A DNA stretch of 64,000 nt from Massilia sp. BJB1822 (GTDB lineage: Bacteria; Pseudomonadota; Gammaproteobacteria; Burkholderiales; Burkholderiaceae_D). The stretch spans positions 248,001 to 312,000 of the forward strand of contig NZ_JABWEB010000002.1 in the NCBI RefSeq assembly GCF_013369485.1. Direction: 5' to 3'. Made by a program: the position numbers and the translations under genes. Under the pieces are notes generated by a model. It ran no database searches. It saw only the letters and a program-made list of their open reading frames with translations, and was not told the origin of the DNA. Positions 59,509 through 64,000 of this stretch are shown piece after piece; position 1 is the first letter of the stretch, and each line of letters starts with the position of its first letter.

Positions 59509-59704
59509 TTGATTGCTTCTCCCTTGTGAGTGGTTTTGCTATGTGCTCACTGTACCCAAGCCCAGGGGCGGCGGCCATGCGCTTGCGACGAGCGGTGGTT
59601 TTTGCGGTGCGAGATGCAAAAAGCCGGCGCCGAATGATGCTGCTTTCGCCACATTTGCCGATCCCCCGGCTATGCCTTGCCGAGTACATTGTCGCGGGGG
59701 CGGT

Positions 59705-62700
59705 ATGCCACGTTTCTTCACACTTTTGCGCCAGGCCTTGGGCGGTGCGGGCCATGCGGGCCGCGCCTGGCGTCGCCGCGCCAATTTGCGGGCGGGCCGC
59801 CGCCAGACAGGCAGTTCGGCGCGGCGCGGCTTGACAGCGGCGCCAGCCAGGAGTTGGGGGCGGTGGCCGGCGGTCGCGATGGCGCTGCTGCTGATCCTGG
59901 GCGGGGCGGCGCTGCTGGTCTGGCATGCGCGCCGCTTGGGAGAATCCAGCGTCAGCACGGCCGATGCGGCGGCGCAGCAGCAGGCGGCGAATGTCTACCA
60001 GACGACGCTGCCGGGCGCGCGCTTCAGCGTACCGTCGGCGATGGGTGTTTCTATCGAATTGCAAGCTAATGGGGCGCTGCTGATGGTTTCGGGCTTGCGC
60101 GCGGGGCCGGCGCAGCGCGTGGACCTGTGCAGCCAGATGCGCGATGCGCAGAGCGGGCGTTTGCTGCCTTTGCGGATCGGCTACCGCTTTGCCGATGTCG
60201 AGCGCTGGGTTGAACGGGGCCGGGACGGCGGTGTGCCGCTGGCCTTGCGCAATGTGCTGCTGGTGTCGGACCAGGCGTCGAACGCGATGCCCGAGGTGCA
60301 GCTCAGCGGTACGGCGCGCGCTGATTTTGCCGATCCGCTCAGTGAGCCGCTGAAACTGAGCTGGCGCGGCAAGCAAGGCACGGTGCGCTGGTTGGGCGAC
60401 GCGAGTCTGGGGCAGCCCACTGAAGGCATCAGCGGCGAAGTGGGGTTGCGCCAGCAGGGCTGGCTGGTGTGGGGTACGCAGGCTTTGCGCATCGAGCGGC
60501 GCGCCAGCGGCGCCTGTCCGCAGGCGGGCGAGCTGGTGGTGCAGCTGTTCCGGGCGGCCGAAGGCGCTGCCGCCGTCAAGTCGCTGGTAGTAGCCTTCCC
60601 TGCGCGCGGCAAGGCAGTCGGCGCATGGCTGCCGGCCGGGGACTATGCGATTCCCGGCATGGCCCGTCCCGCGCTGGAAGATGAAACCCTGTTCGATGCC
60701 TTGCTGGCCCGTGGCCTGGTGCGTCTGGACGCCGATGGCGGTATCGAGGTCGCGCCGCGCGATCTGGCGCTGTGGCGGGCCGCACCCGATTCCGCGCGCG
60801 CCGCCGACCTGGCGCGCTGGCAGCAGGTGCAGCTCGACGACGAGGGCCGCAGCCTGCTGAAACGCCTTTACCGCCAGGCCGATGGCGTCTATGTGCGCCA
60901 GCAGATCGATATTTTCAATAGCGAGCGCCGTCTGCTGGCCTGGCGCGTTCCAGGCGAGGGCGCGGCGGCGGATGGCGGGCCGGAATGGCGCGCCGCAGCG
61001 GGCGGCAGCCCTTTGCCTGCGGGCGCTTCGATGCCGCCGCTGGCTGCGCGGCTATTTGCCGATCTGCCGCAGGGCTGGGCGCCATGGTCGCGCGTGCTGC
61101 AATGGCCGGCGGCGCTGGCGCGCCAGCCGCTGCGGCTGACTTTGGATTTGCCCCGTCCTGCCAGCGGCGGCGAGCGTTTGCGGCTGATGCTGCTGGGCCG
61201 GGCCAGCGCCGCCAGCGGCGCCACCTTGCGCGCCGATCCCGCTTGCAGCGGCCGCGCATGCAGCCGTCCGGATGATGCGCAAATCCTGACGCTGATGCTG
61301 CAAGCCGGTGCGCGCAGCGTGGTGCTGGACGTGCAGCCGCTTATCCCATCCGCTAGCGCTGCGGGCGCCGATCAGCAGTACCGCCACCTGCGGGTGAGTG
61401 CCGGCCGCATGGTCTGGCAGCGTCTGCCCGATCCGGTGCGCTCGGCGGCGGGTACGGCGGCGCGCAACGACACTGCCTTGGGGGGCGCGCAGGCTGCGGC
61501 CGTGGGAGCGAATCCCGGCGTTGCCGCGTTCAGCAAGGGGCTGGGCGCGGCCATCGCCGCCGTCCGCCTGCAAGACCGCAACGGCACGCTGCTCTGGGCC
61601 GATGGCGCAGCCACCGCCGCCGCCAGGGAAGCGGGGCTGGCGACCATGCTGGGCCTGGCGCCTGGCCACGCCAGTAGCATCGCCGGCATGCTGGCGCGCC
61701 TGCCGCAGGGCGGCGAGGCGCGTCTGACGCTCGATCTTCCTTTACAGGCTTTGAGCCAGCGCATCCTCGATTGCGCCGGCATGCGCCATGGACGCTGGGA
61801 CGGCTCAGCGTGCAGCGCAATGCGCGAAATTCCAGCGGGCCGCCGCGCCGGCCTGGTGATTCTCGATGCCGAAAACGGCGATATTCTGGCCGCCGCCGGC
61901 GCGGGTACAGGCGAAGCGAATGGCGCCTACTGGGCCGAGATTCGCGATTTCGACCGCGCCAATCCAGCCCGCAGCCCTTTGCGCCTGCCCGCCTTGCAGC
62001 ATGACGGCGGCGCGCACCAGAGTCCCGGCTCGACCTTCAAGGTGGTGACGGCGCTTGGCCTGGAGATGGCCGCGCGCAAGGATGTCCAGATGGACGCCGT
62101 GCTGGGCGGGCTGCCGTTGGCGGCGCTGAATGGCGTGGCGCGCCAGCGCGGTTTTGCCTTCGAAACCAGCGCCGCCAGCTATCCCGCCGCCGCCTCGGCG
62201 CGCCAGGCCCGCATCACCAACTACCGCGAGCAAGGGCTGGACCGGCGCGCCCAGGAAGGCAGGCTGGGTCTGGCGCAGGCCATGACGTACAGCCTGAATA
62301 CCTGGTTTGCCTGGTCGGCCGAATTGAGCGATCGCAGCCTGTTCGGCCGCGCCGAAGGCGGCGCGCCGGATTTGCAGGCGCTGGAACCGGGTGTGCTGGA
62401 TGGCGTGCGGCCCATTGTCGCGGCGGCGCGCCTGCTTGGCTTCGAACAGCCCTTGCGCCTGGATGGCGGCCTGCTGCCGCCGGACTTCAACTGGCAGGCG
62501 TATGATGCCTTGCAGTCCACGCCTGCGCATATGGACCCGATCCATACCCGCCACGAGCTGCGCCAGATGGCGATCGGCTTGCGCATGCAGGCCACGCCGC
62601 TGCAAATGGCGCTCGCGTCGGCCGCCGTGGGGCAGGGCCGCGTCGTCGTCCCGCGCCTGCTGCTGCAGCTGGACGGCAAGGAGGCGCGCAACGATGCTGG

Positions 62701-63037
62701 CGCGCGCCTGGAGATGCGGCTGGACCGCATCCGCGCCGGCATGAAGGGCGTGGTGGAGCGCGGCACGGCCGCCACGGCTTTTGGCGGCGCCGCGCTGGCC
62801 GCGCTGAAGCCCGGACTGTATGGCAAAACCGGCACCGCGCCGGTCACGGAAGAGGAGGGGACGGTGTGGTTTACCGGCTGGCTGGAGCCGGGCAGCCTGC
62901 CGAAACAGCAGCGCCGGCTGGCGTTTGCGGTCTTCGTCAGCCATTCGCCGGGCAGCGGCGGCGAGCATGCGGCGCCTGTGCTGGCCGCCATCCTGGCCAG
63001 CCTGGCGAACCAGAACGTGGAAAAGAGGGGGAAATAA
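59705..63037 (+). CDS. Penicillin-binding-type transpeptidase fused to a large unrecognised N-terminal region
   Basis: A protein of about 1110 residues. A cytoplasmic basic tail (1-45) and one transmembrane helix (about 50-75, WPAVAMALLLILGGAALLVW) place the rest in the periplasm. Residues about 90-650 have no recognised domain and look beta-rich with several Cys. Residues about 690-1105 are a transpeptidase domain with all three active-site motifs: STFK (Ser776, Lys779), SLN, and KTGT (Lys1041). It should bind beta-lactams and crosslink peptidoglycan or act on a special substrate. There is no glycosyltransferase domain. The N-terminal region is far longer than in class B PBPs. An unknown gene follows 113 bases downstream. 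ATG 59705 is chosen for the G-rich sequence upstream. Confidence 0.8.
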   Translation: MPRFFTLLRQALGGAGHAGRAWRRRANLRAGRRQTGSSARRGLTAAPARSWGRWPAVAMALLLILGGAALLVWHARRLGESSVSTADAAAQQQAANVYQTTLPGARFSVPSAMGVSIELQANGALLMVSGLRAGPAQRVDLCSQMRDAQSGRLLPLRIGYRFADVERWVERGRDGGVPLALRNVLLVSDQASNAMPEVQLSGTARADFADPLSEPLKLSWRGKQGTVRWLGDASLGQPTEGISGEVGLRQQGWLVWGTQALRIERRASGACPQAGELVVQLFRAAEGAAAVKSLVVAFPARGKAVGAWLPAGDYAIPGMARPALEDETLFDALLARGLVRLDADGGIEVAPRDLALWRAAPDSARAADLARWQQVQLDDEGRSLLKRLYRQADGVYVRQQIDIFNSERRLLAWRVPGEGAAADGGPEWRAAAGGSPLPAGASMPPLAARLFADLPQGWAPWSRVLQWPAALARQPLRLTLDLPRPASGGERLRLMLLGRASAASGATLRADPACSGRACSRPDDAQILTLMLQAGARSVVLDVQPLIPSASAAGADQQYRHLRVSAGRMVWQRLPDPVRSAAGTAARNDTALGGAQAAAVGANPGVAAFSKGLGAAIAAVRLQDRNGTLLWADGAATAAAREAGLATMLGLAPGHASSIAGMLARLPQGGEARLTLDLPLQALSQRILDCAGMRHGRWDGSACSAMREIPAGRRAGLVILDAENGDILAAAGAGTGEANGAYWAEIRDFDRANPARSPLRLPALQHDGGAHQSPGSTFKVVTALGLEMAARKDVQMDAVLGGLPLAALNGVARQRGFAFETSAASYPAAASARQARITNYREQGLDRRAQEGRLGLAQAMTYSLNTWFAWSAELSDRSLFGRAEGGAPDLQALEPGVLDGVRPIVAAARLLGFEQPLRLDGGLLPPDFNWQAYDALQSTPAHMDPIHTRHELRQMAIGLRMQATPLQMALASAAVGQGRVVVPRLLLQLDGKEARNDAGARLEMRLDRIRAGMKGVVERGTAATAFGGAALAALKPGLYGKTGTAPVTEEEGTVWFTGWLEPGSLPKQQRRLAFAVFVSHSPGSGGEHAAPVLAAILASLANQNVEKRGK

Positions 63038-63150
63038 GCCTGTGCCACACCGAATGAAATGGCCTGCTCTGTGCCATGCTGTGCAAACGACCGTCGGCAG
63101 CCATGCGATTTTCCGTGGACCGATGCTGGTATTTTTATTAACGGAATAGT

Positions 63151-64000
63151 ATGCGGCTGCCAGGAACCCGGTATCAGGAGCATGGCTGGGAACAGGTGCG
63201 CAAGCTGTTGGGGCATTGCTCGCTGCAAGCCTTCCAGCACTGCGAAATGCACCATTTGCTCGATCGCGCGCAGGAGGCTGCGCTGTTGGACTGGTACATC
63301 GATGCGGTGGCAGTCCTGCTGCGCCGTGCCGCCCGCAGCGCGCGTGGCGAGGTGGCCGGCAACAGCTATGGCGACAGCGTGGCCGAGCTGTCATTAAGCC
63401 TGCTGTACGAATTGCAGGTCCAGCCGGCCTTCTGGAGTGCCTTTGCCGCCGCCGTGGCGGCCGAACATGGACGCGCGCCAGCTTTCTGGGCCAGCGCGGC
63501 GGGCGACGCCATGCTGCGCAAAAAGGTCAACGATATGTTTGCCACCCTGCGCGACAAGGTGGACGCCGACAATTACCTGGTGGCGACCGGCCGCTCCTGC
63601 TCGCCCAACAAGATCTACACCTACCGCATGCTGGATACGGCTTTCGGCGAGATCGAGCGCCTGTTCGCCAACTGGGAACAGAATGCGGCGCAGGTCGGCG
63701 CGATTCTGGGCCGCGCGAGCGAGGGCATTCCGATCGAGGTGCGGCAGATGCGCGGCATTGGCGGCTGCCGTCCCGAATGGGTGATACGCTGGAGCGAAAC
63801 GCTGGAATTCTTCGGCGGCGCGCCGGGGCCGCTGCATACCAAGTCCAAACGCTTCGCCAGCCTGAAAAACAATCCTGAGAAGATCGGCGCCATGCTGGCC
63901 GAGATTGGCGACTACGCGGAGCTGTCGTCGAATCAGGACACGGCCGCCTGGGCCAGCGACGCCGAGGAAGCCGCGCTATGGCTGGAGGATTACTGGCGCG
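63151..64000 (+). CDS. Unrecognised gene, 3' end beyond the window
   Basis: An open frame of 283 codons runs from ATG 63151 to the window edge without a stop. It is helical and rich in Ala, Leu and charged residues (LLDRAQEAALLDWYIDAVAV; LRDKVDADNYLVATGRSCSP; EEAALWLEDYWR). No signal peptide is visible. No family was recognised. It follows the transpeptidase fusion on the same strand and may work with it. The Shine-Dalgarno is weak (ACGGA). Confidence 0.7.
   Translation, partial: MRLPGTRYQEHGWEQVRKLLGHCSLQAFQHCEMHHLLDRAQEAALLDWYIDAVAVLLRRAARSARGEVAGNSYGDSVAELSLSLLYELQVQPAFWSAFAAAVAAEHGRAPAFWASAAGDAMLRKKVNDMFATLRDKVDADNYLVATGRSCSPNKIYTYRMLDTAFGEIERLFANWEQNAAQVGAILGRASEGIPIEVRQMRGIGGCRPEWVIRWSETLEFFGGAPGPLHTKSKRFASLKNNPEKIGAMLAEIGDYAELSSNQDTAAWASDAEEAALWLEDYWR

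Overview
The window is high-GC (roughly 62-65% by eye) chromosomal DNA from a Gram-negative bacterium, most likely a betaproteobacterium of the Oxalobacteraceae (Massilia/Duganella/Janthinobacterium type). This is inferred from two TonB-dependent receptors, outer-membrane barrel proteins, a VpsR-type sigma-54 regulator, an H-NS protein with the TWTGRGRxPxWL tail, WxPGYW-repeat exported proteins and dispersed palindromes of the GGTGCCTGACACC / GGGGTCTGACCCC kind. No rRNA, tRNA, CRISPR array, phage or insertion sequence was seen.

Layout. 0-6 kb: start of an unknown gene, a GAF-GGDEF protein, a repeat array, a SulP anion transporter coupled to a DUF885 peptidase-like protein, and an acyltransferase. 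6.2-12.9 kb: the most interesting region. A VpsR-type sigma-54 activator is followed by two palindromes, a perfect -24/-12 promoter and a five-gene operon: a 632-residue Gly/Ala/Ser-rich exported protein, two small exported proteins that each carry a double-glycine processing motif, a periplasmic C39 cysteine peptidase between them, and an outer-membrane barrel with an N-terminal coiled coil. The arrangement resembles the Pseudomonas Fap functional-amyloid system (FapD = C39, FapF = coiled-coil barrel), but with a very different Gly-rich polymer.

13-26 kb: metabolic and stress genes with local regulators: metallo-beta-lactamase-fold hydrolase, ArsR/old yellow enzyme, a guanidine-II riboswitch before the guanidinium exporter gdx, MerR/methyltransferase with a 19-bp-spacer promoter, a periplasmic binding protein, an aspartoacylase-like enzyme, acyltransferase 3, a TonB-C/Sel1 protein, pirin and azoR divergent from a LysR gene, and psd. 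26-36 kb: two TonB-dependent receptors (the second behind a Fur box), H-NS, a DMT permease, an erythromycin-esterase family protein, a DUF1294 protein and trpS. 36-47 kb: a CocE-like hydrolase, AraC/SDR pair, permeases including one with a repeat palindrome inside its coding sequence, an HD hydrolase, and cheW plus a chemoreceptor.

47-49.8 kb is visibly AT-richer, with a DUF4440 protein, a non-coding or decayed stretch and a second erythromycin-esterase protein with an N-terminal jelly-roll-like domain; this is probably acquired DNA. 49.9-64 kb: a small four-gene cluster, GNATs, a GT-C glycosyltransferase, a TetR/PhlG-like hydrolase pair with a clear shared operator, an RNase H-like protein, an S9 peptidase, a second WxPGYW/calcium-repeat protein, a 1110-residue transpeptidase fusion with a large unrecognised N-terminal region, and an unknown gene that runs off the window.
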